A stretch of DNA of 64,000 bases, taken from positions 1-64,000 of the forward strand of contig NZ_BLJO01000003.1 of the NCBI RefSeq assembly GCF_009932555.1, given 5' to 3'. The translations under genes and the position numbers were made by a program. Positions 33,270-40,648 of this stretch are shown here, piece after piece. Source of the DNA: Steroidobacter agaridevorans. GTDB taxonomy: Bacteria > Pseudomonadota > Gammaproteobacteria > Steroidobacterales > Steroidobacteraceae. Positions within the stretch are counted from its first letter, which is position 1; each line of letters opens with the position of its first letter. A model generated the notes under the pieces. The model had not been told where the DNA came from, did not search any database, and saw only the letters and a list, made by a program, of their open reading frames with translations.

Positions 33270-34150
33270 TGCCATTGTTCGTAAATTGCCAGACTTCCCG
33301 CCACGAAGGCGTGTTGGCTGTCGATGTGCACGACTTCCCGGCCGTGATGTTCCAGGGCCGCCGCATACAGGGGCGCGAGCGTCTGGTCGCTGAGGAGGTA
33401 GACGCGGCGGTCGGCCGCGCCTCGCAGGCAAACGGAGACTTCGCTGCCGATCAACAGTCCGCTTGCATAAGAGCTTGCGTCGCCATCTCGATCATCCTTG
33501 CGGACCGCGGCCGCGGCGCGAATCTCGAATAGCGCGCAGGTCAGGTCCATGCGCTCCGCGCGCTTGAGTCCGCAATGAAAGCCATCATCCGCGTGCGTCG
33601 GGCTCTTCAAATGCGCAGCGAGCAGGCTATGCGTTCGAAGCAGCGCGAACAACTCCCCTGTCATCGACGTGCTGAAGTCCACGATGCGACCGGCTTGGAT
33701 TTTGGCCCACTTGCTGTGGGTGCCGGGCTGACAGAACAGCCCGCTATCCGGTGTCAGGCCAGCGGCCGGCGCGCCAAGCAGCTGGACTTCCTCGCCGCGC
33801 ATGACGTCGACGTGGCCGTGAAGGTTCGTTGCCACGCCCGGGACGATTGCAGTCTGCGAATCGACGTGCAGGAGCTGTGACGAAATGCTCGCGATATCCG
33901 CGGGGCACTGTGCATACCCTGCTTGGTGCCAACCGATGTTCGAACCGATCATGCCGGCCAGAAGCATCGGATGATTTCCGAGTTCGTCGCGAATGGCCGC
34001 CACCTGGCCGGCATACGTGGTACGCGACGATATGGACACGCCTTCCTGCCGACGATGAGTCCTGGTGACTGCACCGTTCTCGATGAGATAGGCGCGTCGA
34101 TTGGTGGTACCCCAATCGACGGCGATGAATGATTCGGATGCACGCCTCAT
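33266..34150 (-). CDS. dgoK: 2-keto-3-deoxygalactonate kinase
   Basis: A 294-residue DgoK-type kinase. Signatures are AVDWGTTNRRAYLIENG, LAGMIGSNIGW, HGHVDVMRGEEVQLLGA and FCQPGTHSKWAKI. It phosphorylates KDGal at C6 with ATP, giving the substrate of the overlapping aldolase gene. KDGal is the meeting point of D-galactonate dehydration and 3,6-anhydrogalactonate cycloisomerisation, so this kinase serves both halves of agarose. Confidence 0.9.
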   Translation of the reverse strand: MRRASESFIAVDWGTTNRRAYLIENGAVTRTHRRQEGVSISSRTTYAGQVAAIRDELGNHPMLLAGMIGSNIGWHQAGYAQCPADIASISSQLLHVDSQTAIVPGVATNLHGHVDVMRGEEVQLLGAPAAGLTPDSGLFCQPGTHSKWAKIQAGRIVDFSTSMTGELFALLRTHSLLAAHLKSPTHADDGFHCGLKRAERMDLTCALFEIRAAAAVRKDDRDGDASSYASGLLIGSEVSVCLRGAADRRVYLLSDQTLAPLYAAALEHHGREVVHIDSQHAFVAGSLAIYEQWQ

Positions 34151-34175
34151 GTCTAAGATCGGTTCGACGAGCGCA

Positions 34176-35612
34176 TCAATACTTCATATAGACCGTGCGC
34201 TTTTGCATGTAGTTCTCGAGCCCGTACGGACCATCCTCGCCGCCGAGCCCGCTCAGCTTGTGTCCGGTGTGATAGCCGTGCACCGAGCCTGAGATGCCCT
34301 TGTTGACGAATACGGTGCCTGTCTGCAGCTCGCCGATCATTTGCATGATGGTCGAGTTGTCTCTGCTCCAGAGGTAGGCGGAAAGGCCGTCCTCGCGAGA
34401 ATTGACCAGTGCGACGGCTTGAGAGGCGCTGTCGATCGTGAGCACCGGCAGTACCGGACCGAATATTTCTTCCTTGATCACTGGCATCGTCGCCGTGGTG
34501 TCGACGATTACCGTCGGGGCGTACCAGTTGCCGCCTCGACGGCCCGGCACCTCCGGTCGCGTGCCGCCGAGCACGACCTGCCCGCCGGCTTGCCGCGACG
34601 CTTCGACCAGCGACGCCACTCGCTCGAGTGCTTGTGGCGTCGCCAGCGGGCCCATGTCGGGATCATCCATTGGATTGCCGACTTTGATGCGGCCGACCCG
34701 CGTCACCAGCTTGTCGATGAACTCCTGCGCGATGGCTCGGTGGACCAGCAGCATCTCGTTGCAGATGCAGACTTGTCCGGAGTTGCTGAAGCGGGCAACT
34801 GCGGCTGCTTCGACGGCGGCATCCACATCGGCGTCCGGCAGAACGATGAAAGGCGCTTTGCCCCCGAGCTCCAGGCTCAGCGCGGCCAGATTGCCTGCAG
34901 CCAGCTCCGCGACTTTCCTGCCGGCAGCGGCGCTGCCTGTGAGAGTAATCATCCGCGTCATGGAACTCTTGACGAGGGCCGCGCCTGTCGTGGCCCCGCC
35001 GCCCGTGACCATGTTGACGACGCCCGCCGGCACACCGACGCTTGCGACCAGCCTGCAGAACTCCGCTGCGGTCACCGGAGTGGCTTCATGCGGCTTGATG
35101 ACGATCGTGTTTCCCGTCACGAGGGCAGGGCCGACCTTGCGGCCGATCAGTGCGAGCGGATAGTTGTAAGCGCATAGGGCGACGACGACGCCATAGGGCA
35201 CACGGAAGGTGAACAGATGCTCGTTCGGGCTATCGGCCGGCCAGATGTCGCCACGCAACCAGCGTGCGGATTGAGCTGCGTAGCGCATGTAACCGATGGT
35301 GTCGGAAACCTCGGCATGCGCCTCGCGCAGCGTTTTGCCCTGTTCGCGGACCAGCAGTCGGGCGAAATGATCGCGGTCGGATTCGAGTGCCACACTGATT
35401 GCTTCGATGTATAGAGCGCGTTCGATGGCAGGCAGCGATTGCCATGCCTTCTGCGCTTGCGCGGCGGCGGCCAGGGCGGTCTGCGCGTCCTCGGGCGAGC
35501 AGTCCGGCACTTCCGCCCAGGGCTCGTTGTTGGAGGGGTCGACGACGGTAAGGCGACGCGCGTGCTGCGCATCGATCCAGCGCCCGTTGACGAAACAGCG
35601 ATAGTAGTCCAT
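34176..35612 (-). CDS. Aldehyde dehydrogenase, candidate 3,6-anhydro-L-galactose dehydrogenase
   Basis: A 478-residue NAD(P)-dependent aldehyde dehydrogenase. It has LGGKAPFIVLPDADVDAAVE with the active Glu, SNSGQVCICNEM with the catalytic Cys, and EEIFGPVLPVLTI. ATG 35612 starts MDYYRCFVNGRWID. It resembles lactaldehyde-type enzymes. Agar-degrading bacteria use such an enzyme to oxidise 3,6-anhydro-L-galactose to the acid; with dgoK, dgoA and an enolase superfamily enzyme alongside, that role is the best guess. Confidence 0.83.
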   Translation of the reverse strand: MDYYRCFVNGRWIDAQHARRLTVVDPSNNEPWAEVPDCSPEDAQTALAAAAQAQKAWQSLPAIERALYIEAISVALESDRDHFARLLVREQGKTLREAHAEVSDTIGYMRYAAQSARWLRGDIWPADSPNEHLFTFRVPYGVVVALCAYNYPLALIGRKVGPALVTGNTIVIKPHEATPVTAAEFCRLVASVGVPAGVVNMVTGGGATTGAALVKSSMTRMITLTGSAAAGRKVAELAAGNLAALSLELGGKAPFIVLPDADVDAAVEAAAVARFSNSGQVCICNEMLLVHRAIAQEFIDKLVTRVGRIKVGNPMDDPDMGPLATPQALERVASLVEASRQAGGQVVLGGTRPEVPGRRGGNWYAPTVIVDTTATMPVIKEEIFGPVLPVLTIDSASQAVALVNSREDGLSAYLWSRDNSTIMQMIGELQTGTVFVNKGISGSVHGYHTGHKLSGLGGEDGPYGLENYMQKRTVYMKY

Positions 35613-35616
35613 GCCT

Positions 35617-36462
35617 CTAACTCTTCGTTGCGGTTTCAGTGGCTTTGCGCCGAGGATCGACGGTGGCTCCAGCCATGATGATCTGATTTTGCAGCTTCGC
35701 GACGTGCTCGTGAAACTGCTGCTCCTCTGCGCCAAAATCTCGGCGCGGCACCTGCTCCATGTCGAAGTTCCCGTGGCGATCCCTGCCACGCACAAGTGTG
35801 GCCGTGTCGCGATTCCCGCTCAGCTGGCGGACGTGCGGCGGGAGATAGCGGATGGCGAATCCGATGCGACGCCGATCCGAGACATTGGAACCCGAGCCAT
35901 GAATCATGCGCACGTGATGCAGCGACATCTGGCCGGGGTCGAGAGTCAAGGTCATCGCGGTGGCGGGATCCACCTTCACGGCGATTTCCTGGCCGCGTGA
36001 AAGCATATTCGCCGAATCGAAAGTATCGATGTGCGGGCGCTGATCGAGTGCGTGACTGCCGGGAACCACGCACAACGCCCCGTTCTGTGAGTTGCTCTCC
36101 GACAGGGCGACCCAGGCAGTGACGACATCGGCCGGGTCGAGTCCCCAGTAGGTCGAATCCTGGTGCCAGGAGACGAACCCCGGATGACGCGGCTCCTTGA
36201 TGAAGAGCGTCGTGCCCCAGACCAGGATGTCATCGCCAATGAGGGCGCCGACGGCGTCGAGAATCGTGTCCTTGCGGATGAGATCGTTCAGCCAAGTGAA
36301 CAGCAGGTGAGGGTTGTTGCGATGAGCGGGGGATAGTGGACCGTGCGCTGCTTCGTGCGCGTCGAGGTGCGCGCGCATGGATGCGGCTTCCGCCTCGTTC
36401 AGCACAGTGATCGGTGCGTAGTAACCGTCGATCTCATACCGGGTGCGTATATCTGATTTCAT
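35617..36462 (-). CDS. PhyH-family Fe(II)/2-oxoglutarate dioxygenase
   Basis: A 281-residue phytanoyl-CoA dioxygenase-family protein. The iron site is WHQDSTYWGL (His-x-Asp) with the distal His in MSLHHVRMIHGSGSN and the 2-oxoglutarate Arg in DRRRIGFAIRYL. Such enzymes hydroxylate or oxidatively demethylate small molecules. ATG 36462 is chosen since the longer frame overlaps the SDR gene. It lies inside the anhydrogalactose operon, five bases from the aldehyde dehydrogenase, so the substrate is probably a modified sugar; this is inference. Confidence 0.82.
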   Translation of the reverse strand: MKSDIRTRYEIDGYYAPITVLNEAEAASMRAHLDAHEAAHGPLSPAHRNNPHLLFTWLNDLIRKDTILDAVGALIGDDILVWGTTLFIKEPRHPGFVSWHQDSTYWGLDPADVVTAWVALSESNSQNGALCVVPGSHALDQRPHIDTFDSANMLSRGQEIAVKVDPATAMTLTLDPGQMSLHHVRMIHGSGSNVSDRRRIGFAIRYLPPHVRQLSGNRDTATLVRGRDRHGNFDMEQVPRRDFGAEEQQFHEHVAKLQNQIIMAGATVDPRRKATETATKS

Positions 36463-36499
36463 GATGCGTGGTCGACTGTCAACTGGAGCGCCGGCGACT

Positions 36500-37267
36500 T
36501 CATCGACCCATCCATCCGCCATCCACCACCAGAGTGGTGCCGTGAACGTAGCGTGCAGCGTCGGAGGCGAGGAAGACTACCGGGCCGGCGAAGTCCTCTG
36601 GCTCGCCCCAGCGACCGGCCGGAATGCGGGCCAGGATCGCTTCGGAACGGACGGCGTCGCTGCGCAGGGCTGCGGTATTATCCGTCGCGATGTAGCCGGG
36701 AGCGATCGCGTTTACGTTCACGCCCCGCGAGGCCCACTCATTGGAGAAGGCCATCGTGAGCTGCCGGATGCCGCCTTTGCTGGCGGCGTAGCCTGGCACC
36801 AGGATGCCTCCTTGAAAAGACAACAGGGAGGCGGTGAAGATGATCTTGCCGCCGCCGTGCTGAACCATGCGTCGGCCAATTTCTCGCGTCATCACGAACT
36901 GTGCTCTCAGGTTCACCTCGAGAACCTGGTCCCAGTACTCGTCGCTGTGCTCGGCTGCCGGCGCGCGTAGGATCGTGCCTGCATTGTTGACCAGGATGTC
37001 GATGCGCGGGTGCGCCTGCATGACGCTCGAGATCGCCGCATGCAGTGCACCACGGTCAGCGAAATCGCATTTGTATCCTGTGAACGAGCGCGAAGTTGCG
37101 CGTACGCCTCGGGCGACTGAGTCGGAATCGGGGTCGAGCGACGCGGACATGCCGATGATGTCCGCGCCCGCTTCGGCGAGGCCGATGGCCATCGCCTGGC
37201 CGATGCCTCTTCGGCAACCGGTAACGAGCGCGACCTTGCCGCTCAGATCGAAGGATTGGATGCTCAT
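36500..37267 (-). CDS. SDR dehydrogenase, KduD-like
   Basis: A 255-residue short-chain dehydrogenase: TGCRRGIGQAMAIGLAEAGA, NNAGT, a Ser in FTASLLSF, YAASKGG, and the C-terminal GTTLVVDGGWMG. It is closest in pattern to 2-keto-3-deoxygluconate/2-deoxygluconate 3-dehydrogenases (KduD). Its ATGA start overlaps the stop of the alcohol dehydrogenase. It probably oxidises or reduces a keto sugar acid in the pathway. Confidence 0.83.
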   Translation of the reverse strand: MSIQSFDLSGKVALVTGCRRGIGQAMAIGLAEAGADIIGMSASLDPDSDSVARGVRATSRSFTGYKCDFADRGALHAAISSVMQAHPRIDILVNNAGTILRAPAAEHSDEYWDQVLEVNLRAQFVMTREIGRRMVQHGGGKIIFTASLLSFQGGILVPGYAASKGGIRQLTMAFSNEWASRGVNVNAIAPGYIATDNTAALRSDAVRSEAILARIPAGRWGEPEDFAGPVVFLASDAARYVHGTTLVVDGGWMGR

Positions 37268-38283
37268 GCGCGGCACTCCAAAAGCGTTTTCATGCCGGCC
37301 TGGCCGGTATCGAGCATCTCGAAGGCGCGCTGGACGTCCGCAAGCGGCCGGACTGATGTAATCAAGGGGTCGACCGGAATCTGTCCGCTGGCGATCAGCT
37401 CGATGGCGCGGTCGAAATCCTCGGCCTGGTAGACGCGCGCACCGAGCAGCTCCAGTTCGCGCCAGAAGAAACGAAACAGATCGACGGGCGGCTGGGACGA
37501 ATGGATCGCGACCATGCAGATGCGGCCGCGTACCGCGGCGATCTTGGTCATCATCTGTACAGTTTGAGGCACGCCCGCGACTTCAAAGACAACATCGGCG
37601 CCCTTGCTTCCGGTCCACGCCTCCACGTGCTCGGCAAGATTCGCGCCGGTGGGATCGAAGACCTCGATGCCGGCGTCGGCGGCATAAGTCCGACGCAACG
37701 CATGCGGCTCGGAGACCAGAACGTGCGCCCCGAGCGCTTTGCCCACGAGAGCAATGAGCTGGCCGATGGGCCCGCCGCCGAGTACGACGGCTCTCTCGCC
37801 CGCTCGAAGGCGTGAGCGTGCTACGTCATGGCAGGCTACAGCCAGCGGCTCCACGAGCGCCCCGCGTTTCAAATCGACGTTGTCGGGCAGTCGGTGCAGG
37901 CTGCGCGCCTTGACGGTCCAGTACGACTGGAGTGCGCCGGTGCTATCGACACCCATGAACTTGAGTCGATGGCAGACATGAGAATGGCCTGCAGTACACG
38001 CCGGGCAGGAGCCGCAGTAGTCGAGCGGGCGGACGACGACGTTGTCGCCGACGGCGAAGCCCTTGACCGACTCGCCGAGCACGGCGACCGTGCCGGACAT
38101 TTCATGTCCGATGATGCCGGGGGGATGGACGCGATGATCCATCTTGCCGTGGTAGATGTGCAGATCGGTGCCGCACAGCCCGACATATGCAACGCGCAAT
38201 GTGACTTCATCCGGCGCCGGTTGCGCCATGTGGCCGACGCCGATCTCGAATCGACGGTTGCCCAGGTACTCTGCTTTCTGCAT
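37264..38283 (-). CDS. Zinc-dependent MDR alcohol/sugar dehydrogenase
   Basis: A 339-residue medium-chain dehydrogenase. It has GLCGTDLHIYHG and GIIGHEMSG for the catalytic zinc, CGSCPACTAGHSHVC for the structural zinc (four cysteines), and VLGGGPIGQLIALVGKALGA for NAD(P). Family members oxidise sorbitol, threonine or galactitol-like polyols. Here it could oxidise D-galactose or L-galactonate; this is not decidable from sequence. It is co-transcribed with the genes on both sides. Confidence 0.85.
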   Translation of the reverse strand: MQKAEYLGNRRFEIGVGHMAQPAPDEVTLRVAYVGLCGTDLHIYHGKMDHRVHPPGIIGHEMSGTVAVLGESVKGFAVGDNVVVRPLDYCGSCPACTAGHSHVCHRLKFMGVDSTGALQSYWTVKARSLHRLPDNVDLKRGALVEPLAVACHDVARSRLRAGERAVVLGGGPIGQLIALVGKALGAHVLVSEPHALRRTYAADAGIEVFDPTGANLAEHVEAWTGSKGADVVFEVAGVPQTVQMMTKIAAVRGRICMVAIHSSQPPVDLFRFFWRELELLGARVYQAEDFDRAIELIASGQIPVDPLITSVRPLADVQRAFEMLDTGQAGMKTLLECRA

Positions 38284-38292
38284 GACAGCTGA

Positions 38293-39441
38293 CTATCCTT
38301 CGTGAACCAGATACGGCTTCAGGCGCGCAAAGTCGAACTCGACGCCGGTGCCGGGAACCTCGGGCGCGGTGGCGATGCCATTCGCGACCTCGAACGGGCG
38401 GTGCGTGTACTCATCGATGGGGAAGGAGTGCACCTCGAGCAATGAGGCGTTCGGCTGAGCGGCCATGAGCGACACGTGAAGCTCGTGCATGCCGTGACTG
38501 GCGACTTTCAGACCATGTAATGCGGCATGTCGCGCCACCTCCAGCCAGCCGGTGATGCCGCCGAGATTGGACGCGTCCGGCTGCAAATAACCGAGGCGCG
38601 CATGACGAATGGCCTCACGGAATTCGGCGAACGTTCGCAGGTTCTCGCCGGAGGCGAGTGGAATATCCACGGCCTGTGCAATCGCTGCGTAGCTGTCGAA
38701 GTCGTGGGGGTCGACCGGCTCCTCGAACCAATGCAGCCGGGCGCCCGCCACCTCTTTCGCGAATGCGATGGCGGTGCTGGCGTCCCAACTGTAGTTGGCG
38801 TCGGCCATCATGACCGCTGCCGGGCCGATCACGTCGCGCACGCGACGCACTCTGCGAACGTCGGTCTGGTAATCGGGACGGCCCACTTTCAACTTGATGC
38901 CCGTATGGCCGCGAGCGATCTCTGCGGCGACAACTTCCACCAATTGTTCCTCGGAGAAGCCGAGGTCGATGAGTCCACGGTAGCAAGGCACGGTGTTCGC
39001 GTGGCCGCCTGCGACGCGCCACAAAGGCTGGCCCAGGCGTCGGCAGTGCAGGTCCCACAGAGCCACGTCGACGGCCGAGATCGCGAAGCCCACGACGCCG
39101 CCGCAGCCGAGGTAATGCAGACTTTGCCGCATTTTTTTCCACAGACCGGCAATGTCGGCGGAGTTCGCTCCATGCAGCAAGCCAGCGATCTCATCGCGCA
39201 ATAGCGCTCGAATCGCGGTGCCGCCCTTGCCGCCCGTGTAGGTGTAACCGACGCCGCATGCGCCGTCGGCGCAGTGCACTTTGCTGATCACCAGCTCGAA
39301 ATGCGTGTGGTCGCCGTGGCCCGCGTCGACCAGGACCTGACGCAGCGGCACGCGGTACAGCAGATTTTCGATGCGGACTATCTGGGTTGCCCGGCTGTTG
39401 CGGGATATTTCGTCCGCGGCCGCGTCGGTTGGTGTTTGCAT
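38293..39441 (-). CDS. Mandelate racemase-type enolase superfamily dehydratase
   Basis: A 382-residue enolase superfamily enzyme of the mandelate racemase subgroup. The KxK base is in HTGIKLKVG, metal ligands are in MMADANYSWD, FEEPVDP and SGENLR, and the second base is in ASHGMHELH. It should dehydrate or epimerise a sugar acid such as galactonate. It is the first gene of the leftward operon that ends with dgoK-dgoA, and its ATG is only 10 bp from operator C1. It differs in subgroup from the enzyme at 45402. Confidence 0.83.
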   Translation of the reverse strand: MQTPTDAAADEISRNSRATQIVRIENLLYRVPLRQVLVDAGHGDHTHFELVISKVHCADGACGVGYTYTGGKGGTAIRALLRDEIAGLLHGANSADIAGLWKKMRQSLHYLGCGGVVGFAISAVDVALWDLHCRRLGQPLWRVAGGHANTVPCYRGLIDLGFSEEQLVEVVAAEIARGHTGIKLKVGRPDYQTDVRRVRRVRDVIGPAAVMMADANYSWDASTAIAFAKEVAGARLHWFEEPVDPHDFDSYAAIAQAVDIPLASGENLRTFAEFREAIRHARLGYLQPDASNLGGITGWLEVARHAALHGLKVASHGMHELHVSLMAAQPNASLLEVHSFPIDEYTHRPFEVANGIATAPEVPGTGVEFDFARLKPYLVHEG

Positions 39442-39451
39442 GGACGGCAGA

Positions 39452-39468
39452 TTGTCAACTATCTACAA
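39452..39468. promoter_or_regulatory. Agar-regulon operator C1
   Basis: TTGTCAACTATCTACAA within an AGATTGT-N9-ACAATCT inverted repeat, directly before the leftward anhydrogalactose operon. Confidence 0.6.
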
Positions 39469-39470
39469 TC

Positions 39471-39487
39471 TAGTCAAGTGTAGACAT
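39471..39487. promoter_or_regulatory. Agar-regulon operator C2
   Basis: TAGTCAAGTGTAGACAT, a weaker copy starting 19 bp after the start of C1, in the divergent region between the dehydratase gene and the SMP-30 gene. Confidence 0.4.
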
Positions 39488-39540
39488 TCAACATGCGGTC
39501 GGGAACGATCGGGTTTTGTGGACGAGCGGAGGGCAGCGGC

Positions 39541-40584
39541 ATGCGGGCGGGCACGACCGATCGAAGGCAGTTCTTGATCGCGGTGACAGGTATCTTGGGA
39601 GGCAGCGCGATGAGTGCAGGACGAAGCGGTGAAACTGCGGAACGACACATTGGCGCCATCGAGCGCTGGCATCCTCGGCTCGATCGGTACCTCGACGCCA
39701 GTCGCCGGCCGATCGTTCTGGCCGATGGACTCATCTGGCCCGAAGGACCGACCTGGGATTCCAAGCGCAATTGCCTGTATTTCTCGGACATACCCGCGAA
39801 TCGGATCTACCAGTGGAGCTCGGCCGGCGGCCTGACCGTCCGGCGCGCGCCTGCCGGCTCGCTGGGCGAGGCTGCGGTCGATCCGGAAGTCATGCCGGGG
39901 ACCAATGGGCTGTTGTATCTGCCGGAGGAGGACGCGCTGTTGATCTGCGATCAGGACAGCCGCTCGCTGCGGAAGTTGTCGCTCGCGAGCGGTGCGCTCA
40001 GCGAGGTGCTGGACTCGGGCGGCACGCCATTCAACAGTCCGAACGATCTCGTCGTTTCGCGCGGCGGCGTTATCTATTTCACCGACCCGCCGTACGGCCT
40101 CAGGAAGGGCAATCGCTCGGCCGCGCGGCGGCGCGCCTTCAACGGGGTGTACCAGAGCGACGGCTCGGGAGGCGCGCGACTGGTGTCACGAGCGATGAGC
40201 TACCCAAATGGGATCGCGCTGTCGGTGGATGAGCGCTATTTGTATGTCTCCCAGTCCGACGAACAGGCGCCGCTCATCCGGCGCTTCAGGTTGGAGGATG
40301 GCCGGGCCGTGGACGATGGGGAAGTGTGGTACGACATGGCAGCGCACCGTTCGGCCGACAGCCCCGGGCTGCCCGATGGCATGACCGTCGCGCATGACGG
40401 CACCGTATTCGCGACGGCACCGGGAGGAGTGATCGTGATTTCACCGGATGGAAGTGCGCTCGGTCGTATCTTTACCGGCCGTGCGACCGCGAATTGCTGT
40501 TTTGGCGAGGACGGCCGGACTTTGTTCGTAACGGCCGACAAGTGCCTGCTGCAGCTTCGCACCCTCACTCGCGCGCCCGGATGA
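39541..40584 (+). CDS. Tat-exported SMP-30/gluconolactonase-like lactonase
   Basis: A 347-residue six-bladed propeller lactonase of the SMP-30 family with a twin-arginine signal (TDRRQFLIAVTGILGGSAMS). Landmarks are IWPEGPTWDSKRNCLYFSDI (metal Glu), FNSPNDLVVSRGGVIYFTDP (Asn/Asp) and GLPDGMTVAHDGTVFATAPGG. It should open sugar lactones such as galactonolactone, in the periplasm given the signal. ATG 39541 is chosen for the GGAGG-like site upstream. Confidence 0.85.
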   Translation: MRAGTTDRRQFLIAVTGILGGSAMSAGRSGETAERHIGAIERWHPRLDRYLDASRRPIVLADGLIWPEGPTWDSKRNCLYFSDIPANRIYQWSSAGGLTVRRAPAGSLGEAAVDPEVMPGTNGLLYLPEEDALLICDQDSRSLRKLSLASGALSEVLDSGGTPFNSPNDLVVSRGGVIYFTDPPYGLRKGNRSAARRRAFNGVYQSDGSGGARLVSRAMSYPNGIALSVDERYLYVSQSDEQAPLIRRFRLEDGRAVDDGEVWYDMAAHRSADSPGLPDGMTVAHDGTVFATAPGGVIVISPDGSALGRIFTGRATANCCFGEDGRTLFVTADKCLLQLRTLTRAPG

Positions 40585-40594
40585 CTTGTGTAGA

Positions 40595-40611
40595 TTGTCG
40601 ACAATTGACAT
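40595..40611. promoter_or_regulatory. Agar-regulon operator D
   Basis: TTGTCGACAATTGACAT, containing a perfect 12-bp palindrome ATTGTCGACAAT. It lies between the SMP-30 gene and the GH50 gene, so GH50 has its own regulated promoter. Confidence 0.6.
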
Positions 40612-40648
40612 ACTGGGTCCGGTCCCGGTCTTTATCGAGAAACGACAA

